64,000 nucleotides of DNA from Manduca sexta (taxonomy: Eukaryota > Arthropoda > Insecta > Lepidoptera > Sphingidae), in assembly GCF_014839805.1 (NCBI RefSeq), contig NC_051124.1:5084001-5148000 (forward strand). Direction: 5' to 3'. Position 1 is the first letter of the stretch. Each line of letters opens with the position of its first letter. Of the stretch, positions 38,429 through 49,700 are shown piece by piece. The position numbers and the translations under genes were made by a program. The notes beneath the pieces are model-generated. The model worked only from the letters and a program-made list of their open reading frames with translations, searched no databases and was not told the DNA's origin.

Positions 38429-40960
38429 ATAATGAATACCCACAGATTCTGTTTATTACTCAGGTACTTTATATAATTACCTACTTAACTGATGTGTTCG
38501 TTCTAAGGTTTACCTATTTCGTTTTTGCAATGTGACCACTACGTTTATCGCACCCTTGGTCAAATTTGTAGCACTGACTACATACTTTCAAGCTTCGATT
38601 CCCAAAGCGAACACTTTCTATTGGTTTTAAGGGCTCGATTAAAAGATTCATACTTCCCAGACGACGTTAGATAGGCAACCGAGCGTAAAAACTATTCTCA
38701 TTCCTTGCTGTGACAAACCTGAACAAGTACATGAGATCAGCAAAACATAACATAGATTATGATGCGCTGATCTCATGGTGAGTTAGAATAAGAGCAGGTG
38801 GCGGAGGAAGAACTAACGAACATTTGTAGGAAATTTGCTCTCTCTTCCTCCCCAAAGCAAACGTCGTTGTGTATTGGTTTCATACATATACGGTGCACGA
38901 GTTACTGAAGAGAATGTGCAGACTTACGAATAACTGCTTAAAGAATACATAATTAAGTCTTTTCGAAAATTTTAACAAAATTGCAAATTAAAATGATATT
39001 ATATACTTTCGGAAGAGATGCACGTTATCAACAATTTTAGTGGCATTTTCATTATGAAACAATACCCACTTTATAAGGAAATTAAAACAATCATACAAAA
39101 GATAACATATTGCAGAAATATGATGCTTAATGATTAAGTACTTATTTTTACGCGAATGTTAAAAATCAAAATATGCTTATTTCGATATCATGCTTAATAA
39201 ACACACAAAAGTAGGAAATGTACATACAAAGATACCTACTATGTAGTAGGTACATACCTACGTATGCCCAATACATGCATGTGGGTATAATATAGAATAC
39301 CTATCTGGTATTCTATATTCCAAATTTATAAAAATAAGTAAGTATGTGCTGCGGTTTATAAAAAAAAGTATGTAAGTACGTAATCAGGATCTCTTATTTT
39401 GAAAAACATATTTTAATGATGATTTCGGCACATGATAATTAAAACATTATTATACAAATACTTGTCCGTAAGTAAACAACTATTTAAATATCTAAAACTG
39501 TTATTTTAAGACTTGAATTCTATCATCCCACTCAAGAATATTTTGAACAATGAAGCTTATAGAGGCTTTGTATCGCTGTTTGCAGATATTTATAACAGAA
39601 GAAAAGGCTTACATAGATAGGTACTTATTTATTGAAACTCAACGCCTACATTCAAGATATAACTTGGATTTTATTTATAAATATCTAGGGTTTACGGGTT
39701 ACAGAGTTATGAAATAAAAGGAAACCATAAAACATGTCAGCATTAGTTCGTACCTAGCCAGCATCTATTTACAGGACGCTTTGCCTCCCGAGAACGTTCT
39801 ATTCCGTGGGCCTTTTGTGTCGGCTAAAGTGACTGAACGAGAAGATGGGTCTCGTTTAAGTGCTTCATTGTGTACCTTCGGTCAAGGCATGTACAGTCTG
39901 ACGAATAATACATAACGTGTGCGGGATTTTAAAACATTCAGAACTTTATAACACAATGTTTGGGTATTATCAATTTTTAAAGAATTTCTGATAAACACAA
40001 CATTATGTTGATCCCTTCGTACATATACAGCTGTAGTTTTTAAAATTAAAGAACGCCTATTACATGCCAACTAAGTAATATAAGTTTTAATATTTAAATT
40101 AAATCATCAATAAACTGATGTAACACGTCATAAACTTTCTTACATACCTTACCTAAATAGCATAGCTACAAATAAACAGAACCTAAGTAAATAGGCGTGT
40201 AATCACCATGTGTGGGGATCAAATTAACGGAAAACAACCGGTTATGATTGAGTGGAAACAGAAATCAAAAAGCTAAACATGTTTAATGTAATGTGATTAA
40301 TAAGCGCCGACGCCAATGCCGTCGCGCCTCATCTTCCACACAATAAGACTCATTTTATGAAGGGCTTGTTTAGCTTACCATCCTCGGACGTCAGCAATCG
40401 GGGTCGAATCGAGGAACGTCCGTAAAATAGATAAAACTGACCTACATACTCGAGAATTATGTTTACCGTATGTAGTTAATGGATGGATGTATTAGAAGTA
40501 GCAGTAAATATCGAAATATTTTGTCATAAACACAAAAAATATGGTTTTTCTGGTTCGCAGTACCTAAATACCTATAATAGTTAGGTACCTACTACCGCAA
40601 TGTTTTTATAATTATAAGTAATAATTATATTTATACTTAAGTCATTCTACGATGAGCGAATTTACTCCAGGAACCCTGGTTAATGTGAATAACGGACGAA
40701 ACCAAAGAAAAAAAACAACCACAGAAAGACAGTAATAATGAATGCATGGGATTTTCCCAAGACGCGAATCTTATATGGCCCAAAAAGTGCTCATTGTTGT
40801 ACGACATAACAGTCTAATCCCAAAACAAGGAAAAGAAACGAAAATATTGCGCGAAGAGTGCTGGACGGAAGGTCTAGGCCGGAAATTATTCCGGTGTAAA
40901 AGCATAACTATATTATGTTTAATCCTTGCAGACATAAATGAATTATGAAGGCATTACCAT
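38429..40960. other. Intergenic AT-rich DNA
   Basis: No gene recognised. It contains a 13-bp perfect hairpin at 39289-39319 and a GC-richer patch at 40300-40440. Frames at 39882-40070 and 40742-41168 have no family likeness. Confidence 0.5.
39289..39319. repeat. Perfect short inverted repeat
   Basis: AATATAGAATACC, a 5-nt loop TATCT, then GGTATTCTATATT. The arms are fully complementary over 13 bp. It is too short for a microRNA precursor; function unknown. Confidence 0.8.
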
Positions 40961-40972
40961 TTTACATTTTAA

Positions 40973-40979
40973 TATAAAA
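40973..40979 (+). promoter_or_regulatory. Candidate TATA box of the prohormone gene
   Basis: TATAAAA lies 230 bp before the prohormone start codon, followed by the GC-richer segment 41000-41140 that could be 5' UTR. The start site of transcription cannot be fixed from sequence alone. Confidence 0.35.
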
Positions 40980-41209
40980 CAAAAAGTAACTTGTGTTGAT
41001 TGTGGTAGTTCGACCCTGTGCAGTACACTGCGCATGTCGCGAATTTATCGACAGGAGCAATGGGTTTTCTCTCCAGCTTGGACTCAGCTAAACGACACTT
41101 GCTCCCTGCGTGCGGCCAGCTCACAGTCGCACACCAAGTACCTCTCGCTGTTTTTTAAAGTTTATTAGTTTTTCTAATTAAAATCATTTGGAAGGTCTAA
41201 TACTTAAAA

Positions 41210-44200
41210 ATGATATTATTTTCTTTAACCGCTTTATCAGCGGTTTTGCTCGTTAGTGCGGTGCCGACACCTTCTAACAACAAAGGTAAGCCTTCGCTTG
41301 GTCTTAATTTTCTTGAAAGCTTATAAATAGATGTGTGGTTGTTTTTTATTATGTAATAGAGGTGTATAGAGGTATACAGAGGCGTTGCATGTTGTTTTGG
41401 TACGATCTATCGATCGTGCAGGGGACCGGGCTGCGTTCTATATTTAGCAACAGGTGCCCCGAGTCCCGTCTGCGCCGATTTGTGGCGTAGTTTCTTTCAC
41501 CAAGCATCAACTGTGACCTTTCACACACAATGACCTATAAATAAATAGTTATTGATTAGTTTTATAATTTTTTAATATTTGCCTCGGGATAAAAGCCATC
41601 TTCGAGCTGAATCGGATGTCTTCCTTTTCAGGTACCTATTGGTTTATCAAGCGCATTTAATACCAGTTTTATCTTAATTTAAGACGACTACTCGTTTTCT
41701 TTGAAATTGGTACTTAGTAGCCATAGTCGGTTATATTCGACACATGGAGATACCTATCAATTTGTCGTCTATTTTTCCAAGCGCACATCTTTGTCTTTTG
41801 CAGTTGTATCAAAATATCTACTTAGTCAGACACTGATATGTCAAAGCATTGACAAATTTATTCTTTATCGCTAAGGGGTACCTTATATTCACTATACTAC
41901 AGGTCTACTTACAATCTTAGAATTAGATATGAAAATGCTGGACTATTAAAAACAGTTTTTTTTTTATATTTACTGGTTTCGGTTACTTCGTACATAATAA
42001 AGGACATTCAATTATTGGGTCATGCAGGCATAGTAGGTATAAGAGCAGTACTTACTACAAATCAAAACACAATAGGTGGCAAGGACGATGTTATATCCGG
42101 CTGTTGATGAAAATAAGCGAGGATAAATCCGAAAAATCGTTGCCAATTGTAACATTTTACTAAGTATATACTAATAACTTAAAGATAATTGGCAATAATA
42201 ATTATTTTTAATGCCATTATAAAAGAAAAGAATAATAGAAGGTTGTAGGTATTCGATAGAATAAAGCATCTTTATTTTCTGGATTTAAGTACCTACCTTA
42301 TATTATTTTTAATTGGTCTGCGCCATAAAATAGTTAGGGCACTATGAGATGAAAAATTAACAACCTGTTTAGTATTTTGATACTTAACTACGATGGACTA
42401 TCCTTAAAAAATATGTTTTTAGGTAATTACCTAGTTATAGTCTCTTTATTTTAATTACATGGTATAGAGAGTCGATTCTGAGGAGTCGATTTTTGAGATG
42501 GGACAGTAAGGGCAATTACCTTAACCACTTTACTACCTACGAGAAAACAGTTTTAGGAGACTTTCCATCATTTATGAAGTCATTAAGATCTGAACTTCCA
42601 GATTTTGAAAAAAAATTATAGTTAGCAAGAAAAATGGCAATGAATGCAAACACTTTTTTAATGCCACTAGATCCTGCTGCTTATAAAGACCAAAAGACTC
42701 AATAAGATCATTAGAGGTTTAAGTACCTTCTTATATCGTCAGAAATCGCAAAAAAATTGTAACATACATTTTGCAAGAAATATGATTTCAATTCGCTCTT
42801 ACAAAATTACAAAACTTAGTATAACCCGGTATATTATATAAAGGGATTTTATATAGGTGGAGTAAAAGGATTCTAAAAAAACACACACACCACGATAACA
42901 AATAGATGAAAATGATTAAGTATGTAATATTCCTGGGTAGTTGATTAGAAACATGCATGCATTAGTCATCGCAGCAGAAAATACAACGAGATTATTTTAG
43001 TAGCACTACCAAGATTAGCCCGCACAGACTGCTCGGCGCGACGGGACTTACAATGCCTCTGTATTGAACGAGAGCTTCTAGGAAAACGTACCTACCATTT
43101 ATAGTGTGACATATAACCTACACCTAAGTAGATATATAATTTTTTTTTATGAAATTTTAGGAAAAGAAAATTACAAAATTAGGTTCTTAATTGCAATTAA
43201 GAAAGTAGGCATACCGCAAAATATTCGTGTTAGGGTCAAGTATTTAAGAGTACCCCACAAGAAAATTTGTGAATGTTTAAACCTTATATCGCTATTTTTA
43301 TTTTGTATCTTGGAAAATTACTACTTCGTCTTTTCCCTAATCCAAACCTCCGTCTATACCCATCACGTTAACGAGATAAATTATATTATTATGTTCTTAT
43401 AAACTCTATTTAAACATCCCTATTTTTACAAATTGTTTTCTCATTTTACTATTCAATTAATTTTCTTTAGTACCTACCTACGGTACAAAATGACTCTTCG
43501 ATGAAAATTGGCACAGAGGCATATATTGAACGCAAAACAACTGCAACCTACATTATTTTATTTTTATGTTGATCGAAATCTAGTGAAATTATTATTAGGC
43601 CATTTAATAGGCAGAATTATTAAAATTGTTTTTAAGAATTCAAATAGAAAATACGTAAGTACCTACATAGACGATCTTAAGAAAATCTAATGGTTTGGAA
43701 ACCCTACTATAAGATCTCATTACACATTGTCGGCGTATCTCAAAGAATCGTAAATAATAAGAGAGTCTAGATCCACCTAATTTCCATCTAAGTTTTACTA
43801 TTGACGTATATAGTACATATATATCGATATCGTTCTACATTATATTATGTTTTTCTTTCACGGACTGACTGCTGCATAAAATATTTCCTAATCGCATGCA
43901 AATCGAGAATTTAAGGAAAACGATTGCCAAAGAATAAATAAAGGGAAACATCGGCCTAATAATTTCACTAGCGAATTCTCAGCCCGTTTTACTTTCGGAC
44001 ATGCCGTATGATGAAACAGTAATAAAATAATAACAATATAGTTAATAACGCATTAAGCAATACGTATCGTTTTAGATGGCGGCAATATCGGCGAACTACC
44101 AGAGAATTGGGACCAAACCAAAGACGACACTCAGTCTCTTTTCTTGAACAAGAGTGATAAAAATGATTTGGAACCATACCCGCTCGCTCTTAGCGAAGAA

Positions 44201-45366
44201 GGTATTTGAACGATATGTTTTTAAATCTTTTATTTTTATCAATACCACATTTATGATATTTAATTTCAGGCAATTCGGAAGGGTATGAACAAGGCGTAGA
44301 ACAACGATTCGACTCTCCTCAGGCAAATGGCGAATTGGATAATCTTATAATGCGACCTGAGTTGTATGGGGAGCCACCGGCTATGGAAGGCTTGTCAGCT
44401 GGTTACGATTCCCGTCGACGCAAACGAGGAAGTGGGACAAAGGTCGGAGGAGCCGGCGCAGCAACTAAAGTCGCTACTAAATCTGGTTCCGGCAAGAAAA
44501 ACTTAAAGTTAGTGTTATTTTTACCACGCCTACATACGTAGTTAACAAACATATTAGTACTCACGAAAATACTATTTAACATTGTATTTTTAGGCCTGAA
44601 GATCATGACGCTCTCTCGCCTTTAGAGCTGATGACTCACGATCACGACGCCCCACGACGCAAACGCGGCAGCGGCACAAAAGTAGGCGGAGCTGCCGCCT
44701 CCGCTAAAACGGCCACTAAAAACTCTGGTGGCAACAAAAAGAACTACAGGTTGATATAAAATTAGACACATTACATTAGCGACATTATCTATATCAATGC
44801 ATATTTACAAATTGATTTCCCACAGGCCTATTTCTGAACGCCGTAAACGTGATTCCGGCTTAAGCGCAGCAGACGTACGGGCTCTTCTGAACTTGTGGGA
44901 AACTCAGGAACGACGAAAGCAGGAGTGGAACGCAAACCAGTGGGCGGCCGACCGTTACTATGGACGTATGAATACCGATGATGAACAACCCGAAATAGAC
45001 GAAAATGGTGATATTTGGTTCAACGAGCCTGTGTTAACAAATGTTGCTATTGCACCACGAGACCGCGACTACCCCCATCATTCCTATTTCTCTGAGCAGA
45101 ACCGCATGGCCATGAGTCGTGGATATCCCGAAATTTATCCAGTACAACCTAACGAATTGGTTCAGCGATATGAAGAGGCGCGCCGCAAGAGACAGTACAC
45201 TAATAAAATGAAGCGCTTTATGGTGGCGAGGAAGCGCTCCGATGGCATGATGCATCAGAACAACTACAGACCCCGCGACGACTTGTACACGCTCGCTGAG
45301 TTACTGCGCTCGGCACCACGCGTGCAGGAGCAGGATATTCCTGTATATCGACGACTTATACTGTAA
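41210..45366 (+). CDS. Secreted prohormone (neuropeptide precursor), probable prohormone-2/NVP-like
   Basis: Five exons, 41210-41285, 44076-44201, 44270-44507, 44594-44749 and 44826-45366, join in phase to give 378 residues; all junctions have GT and AG. Exon 1 encodes a signal peptide (MILFSLTALSAVLLVSA, cleavage likely before VPTP). Residues 26-115 are acidic spacer. Two modules follow dibasic processing sites: RRRKR at 116-120 then GSGTKVGGAGAATKVATKSG, and RRKR at 168-171 then GSGTKVGGAAASAKTATKN. Each is closed by KK; the first KK is preceded by Gly, an amidation signal. Exon 5 has RRKR at 204-207, a helix-like ADVRALLNLWETQERRKQEW, further RRKR and KR sites, and the end QEQDIPVYRRLIL, which recalls the NVPIYQEPRF end of bee prohormone-2. 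The precursor class is clear; the family name is tentative. Confidence 0.85.
41286..44075 (+). other. Prohormone intron 1
   Basis: A 2.8-kb AT-rich phase-1 intron between the signal-peptide exon and exon 2 (donor GTAAGC, acceptor TTTTAG). No nested gene was recognised; frames at 43106-43402 and 43508-43690 lack family likeness. Confidence 0.65.
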
Positions 45367-45894
45367 AGCTTTTAACTGATGATTGGTGTCCATTCGGTAC
45401 CCTTTACTAACGATAACATCTTCGTTTTCTACTGAACCGGTCGAGTCTTTCACGTGGCAATACAATCGCATAACAACTTTTACAGTATATCTATGAGACT
45501 TCACTCCTCATTGTTGGATGGACGCCTTTATCGCATTTGGGGCGGGAGATTGTCGTGCATTTAATTCGCACCTTGTAGCGGATACCTACCAAATTAGGAA
45601 TAGGGATCATAGTATTAAATCAAGGTCAGATATTATTAAACTTTTTAGTTTACTCTATATATTATTAAACCTGGCCTAAACGAAATAGTCTGTACTGTAA
45701 GTAACGGAATCTAACACTATAGTTTAGTTAGTTTTAATTTTAGAATGTTTAGTTTTAAAATCATGTTTGAATTTTCTTCTTTCTACCTCAGTTTGCTGCA
45801 TATCTTTAACAACTTTTAAAAATCTACCTTCAAAATATTATAATCGAAATATTAATGAAATAGGTGTGTTTATCTAGGTTATAATAATAATGTT

Positions 45895-45900
45895 AATAAA
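45895..45900 (+). terminator. Poly(A) signal of the prohormone gene
   Basis: AATAAA about 530 bp after the stop, the first canonical hexamer seen downstream. Confidence 0.5.
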
Positions 45901-45904
45901 TTAT

Positions 45905-46751
45905 TCTTCTTTCATTGAGCGCATGTGAGTTTGCTGCAACCAGCCGGCAGCAACGACTATTGGTAACAATATTCAAAATTTTATTCGTGAGATTAAATTT
46001 CTCGTTTTAAAATTATACCTACAACTAGTAAACATGTGTAAATGGTAAACTTGATGTATTAAATTAGTATTATCTTATTATTATGTGTTTTATTGATAAA
46101 TAATACAATTTACATGATATACTTACTTACCTAATTTATGTAGGTAGGAATCCAAGAAACTTTTCCCCATGAAAAAAAGAAAAAATACCCAATACATATA
46201 TTTTATATTGATTTGCCATAGACCACCTTCTGCGTAGACCGCAATTTATTTAAACTACCTCAACAACAACGCCATTTATAAGGTCTAATTATATTCTATC
46301 TTTCAAGTGGACCCAACAAATTTTATTGTAATCGTTTAGATGGTTTTGTAGGTTCACGAATACAAAAAAAGATTGTAATACTTACAAAAATATCATCCGA
46401 ATATCCATATTTTCCTGCCAATTACCGTATATTTTCCACAATTATTATGTCATACAAATCTCGTCGTGACAATTACGACCACATCAAGTAAGAAATCAAC
46501 CAAATCGTCGAGCCATTCTCAAGTAATGCTCTTACATACACGCGGCAATAGATTTTTATTTATATAGAAACAATAAGTATTATATATTTTTATGTCTATA
46601 TGAAACCTCTTAGACAATATCAAACCTTTAATCATTTAACTAATAGATAAAAAAAAGCCGTCAAAATCTTGATGGATATAAATAATTACAATAAGCAAAT
46701 ATTTATCTGCTACTTCTAAGTTAAATGAAATATTTAAATTAGTAAGATAAT
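45905..46751. other. Intergenic DNA between the prohormone and ankyrin genes
   Basis: AT-rich. It contains a dispersed repeat at about 46440-46567. The ankyrin-gene promoter should be here but no core element is clear. Confidence 0.5.
46440..46567 (+). repeat. Dispersed lepidopteran repeat, 3' part
   Basis: The run TGACAATTACGACCACATCA, then AGTAAGAAATCAACCAAATC and GTCGAGCCATTCTCAAGTAA, then TTTTTATTTATATAGAAA is a worn copy of a repeat common in Lepidoptera with the 'AAATCGGTCCAGCCGTTCTC ... TTTTTATATATATAGA' ending. Only the 3' part is recognisable. Confidence 0.5.
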
Positions 46752-49700
46752 ATGAATGAGGAGGCCCCACACAATTCAGTGGATGAAATCGACTCCGACG
46801 AAAAACTAGTGAACGAAGCTGGGGTGACTACTGGCAATTCCCTTGAACACGCTGAACTGGATGGCAGCCAAACCTCGCCGCGGTCGACGTATGAATCGCT
46901 TTTTTGGTTGTTAAGTTACACTAAAATGTTTACGTACCGTTTAGCTAAAGATTTGTTTATAACTCTATTGGGCTATATTTATTCTGGTCAAGTATTGCCG
47001 AATCACATTGTGGATTTAATGAACGTTCAAAGTAACCTCGAACGCACAAATGAACCACATACAGTCACTTATAGCAGGTACAACTTAATCAAACGCTCTT
47101 GTAGTAACTCAGCAGCCGGACGCTCAACACCAAACATTTCGTTAGTTACAGAACGCAACAAGACCGCACCTTACAGTTATCCTTGAGCAAGTACCTCAAC
47201 GCCTTTAAGTCCTATGTTCTTTGCAGCGAAGATGACATCGGATTGCAATGTGGCCCTGCAAGAGATTTACCATTCCATTCTCTTGACAAAGAACCAATGT
47301 TTATTATCGTGGATTCTAGCTGCGTCAGCAACCCAAGCTCGAAAGAAATTCTGATTGATCAGAGACCCACAGCTGGAGATACAATATTAAAAAAATATTT
47401 CAACAAAAATACCATTCCGATAGATGTGCCATCAACAAGTAAAGGATACACAAATGATACTTTGTCTTCGAAACTTAAGGAATCTGAGTCTAAGGAAGAA
47501 TTACAAATGATGGACATAAATCTGCAGAGTGATAATGACATTCAAATAGACGACACCGATAACGAGTCGATAGTGATTTCTTACCTTAGGAACAAAGATT
47601 TGTTTTTAGATTACGAAGGTACGATATTATCAACCAAGAAAAAGTCATCCCTATTTGAAAGTGTACCTAAAATGGAAACAATCATAGAGGGTGAACAGTT
47701 CTCTACTTTTCGCAAAAAATCATCCCAAACCGACCTAAATACGGAAAATCAAAGTCAAGAAGAGGAAAAACACGAATAATTTTCAGAAGCATGTTGTATT
47801 TTTTGAAAAACCTATTTTTTAATAGCTTGGTACTTTGTATACTTTATACGATAAGTAACTACCTATAGATGTCATTAAAATAATATTTTATGGCTAATTT
47901 TATTTTTCTTTTATTTTTTTTATTTTTAACGTTCTTATTTACCTAAAAACATTACTAACGAAATTTTACTAAAGAGTACTTAAAAATTTACGTCTCTATT
48001 TGTGTTACATCTGTATCTTATTGTATTTATTTTACTTTTTACGCAGAATTGTCGGAGAGTTCATTAGATGCTCATATACCCTCATATCCTGGATCTCCGA
48101 GGTCACTGCACTTCGGATCAGATGTTTCTTTAGAATCTCTTGATGAAACTGATAGTAGATTAAAACACGCAGTAAATTTTCTCCACCAAGACACTGATTT
48201 TATGATGGCTGCTGAAATTGGCGACGACAGGATGCTCGAAATACTCATAAGGTTTTTAAAAAACACATAATAATTAAATAATAATATGCACCTAATATTC
48301 CTTACCAATAGTTCTGATTACTTTTCAATATAATCATTAATTCCTATAGTTACATATTCAAATTCAGGTAGTGGGTATCCATTTAATATTTTAAATTACT
48401 TGAACCCGTGATGTTTTTACTGCTTCCATGGCGTGGTTGTAAAGCATGAGTAGTATGACTTCCGCTTTAAGGTCTCGTGTTCATAAAGTTGGGTAGAGAC
48501 TTTCGAGAGACTTTCCTGCCCTCACCACTACAACTCCTGTAAGCTAAGATCAGCAGTGGCACGCATTTTATGACACCGAGCAGTGAAGGTCGAGTCTCAG
48601 GGAAAACTAATTTGTCATTATCCCGCAACGAAACTAATCAAATAAAAAGATAGGGAGGAATTGGAAATATTAATTGTCCACGTCTCTCCATAGCAAAGCG
48701 GAAGACAAAATAGTGAACAAAGGAGTCATTTTAAACTCAAGGATAGGGATGTTTACGACTAGATAAGCCAGTTATAAAACACCACGAATAAAACGTAGAG
48801 TTGGGTAGAGTGATTTTGAGTTTTTCTGTTGATATTTAACGATAACTGCCTCGGTGGCGTAGTTGTATTGCACGTCCGGTACAATAGCGCTCTGAGGTCC
48901 TGGGTTCGAATCCCGGGTCGGGCAAAGTGATATTTGGGTTTTTCTGCTCAGTATAAGCCCGGAGTCTGGTATTTGTGCCCGATATGGCGATAGGCTCGCC
49001 CCCTATCACATCATGGGACGCGGAACATACTTGGCGAAAAGTGGGTGCCCTAGTTGCGCCTCTGCATACCCCTTCGGGGATAAAATGCGTGATGTTATGT
49101 TATTTAACGATAAAACTCAAATCACTCTACCCACTCTAGCTCGTAGTTCAGTATTTATGTCCGATTTGACGATAACCTGAGCCTCTATCACATCATGAGT
49201 CGGAAACACATGGCGTAAAATGACACACTGGAATTATGTGTGTGTTATATCTCGTCCAAATCCCTTAAGCGGTTTTTGCGTTTACTTCGATCAAACTTCC
49301 AAATATTTTCACACTTTCGCATTTATAAAATTAGGAGGAAACAGTAGATATATTAAGATTATGAATTAAGTACGTACAAACTTTTGCTCGTATAAAATTT
49401 TAGTTTTGGGATAACAAAATCGTAATTATTTCGGTGGTACATGTTGCTTCATATTAGATAAAGAATGTTTGCGATCCGATAAGTCGATTCGGGTCGGAAA
49501 TATCGTCAGGACTCAGAAGGTTTTGCAGGTCATGCAGCAGTAGACTGTGGATGATATCAGTACATTTATAATGTACAATACCAGATCTTGATCTGGGCCA
49601 CAAGGCAACAAGATACATAATCTTAAAAATGACTCACATTCTTAGATAATTTAATATTAAGATTAAAACTGTTAAATGTGGTGTCATACTTAACTTCAAA

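Noticed and set aside
48846..48920. Possible functional tRNA gene
   Set aside because: A and B boxes are present but the acceptor stem does not close and SINE body follows directly; it is a SINE head.
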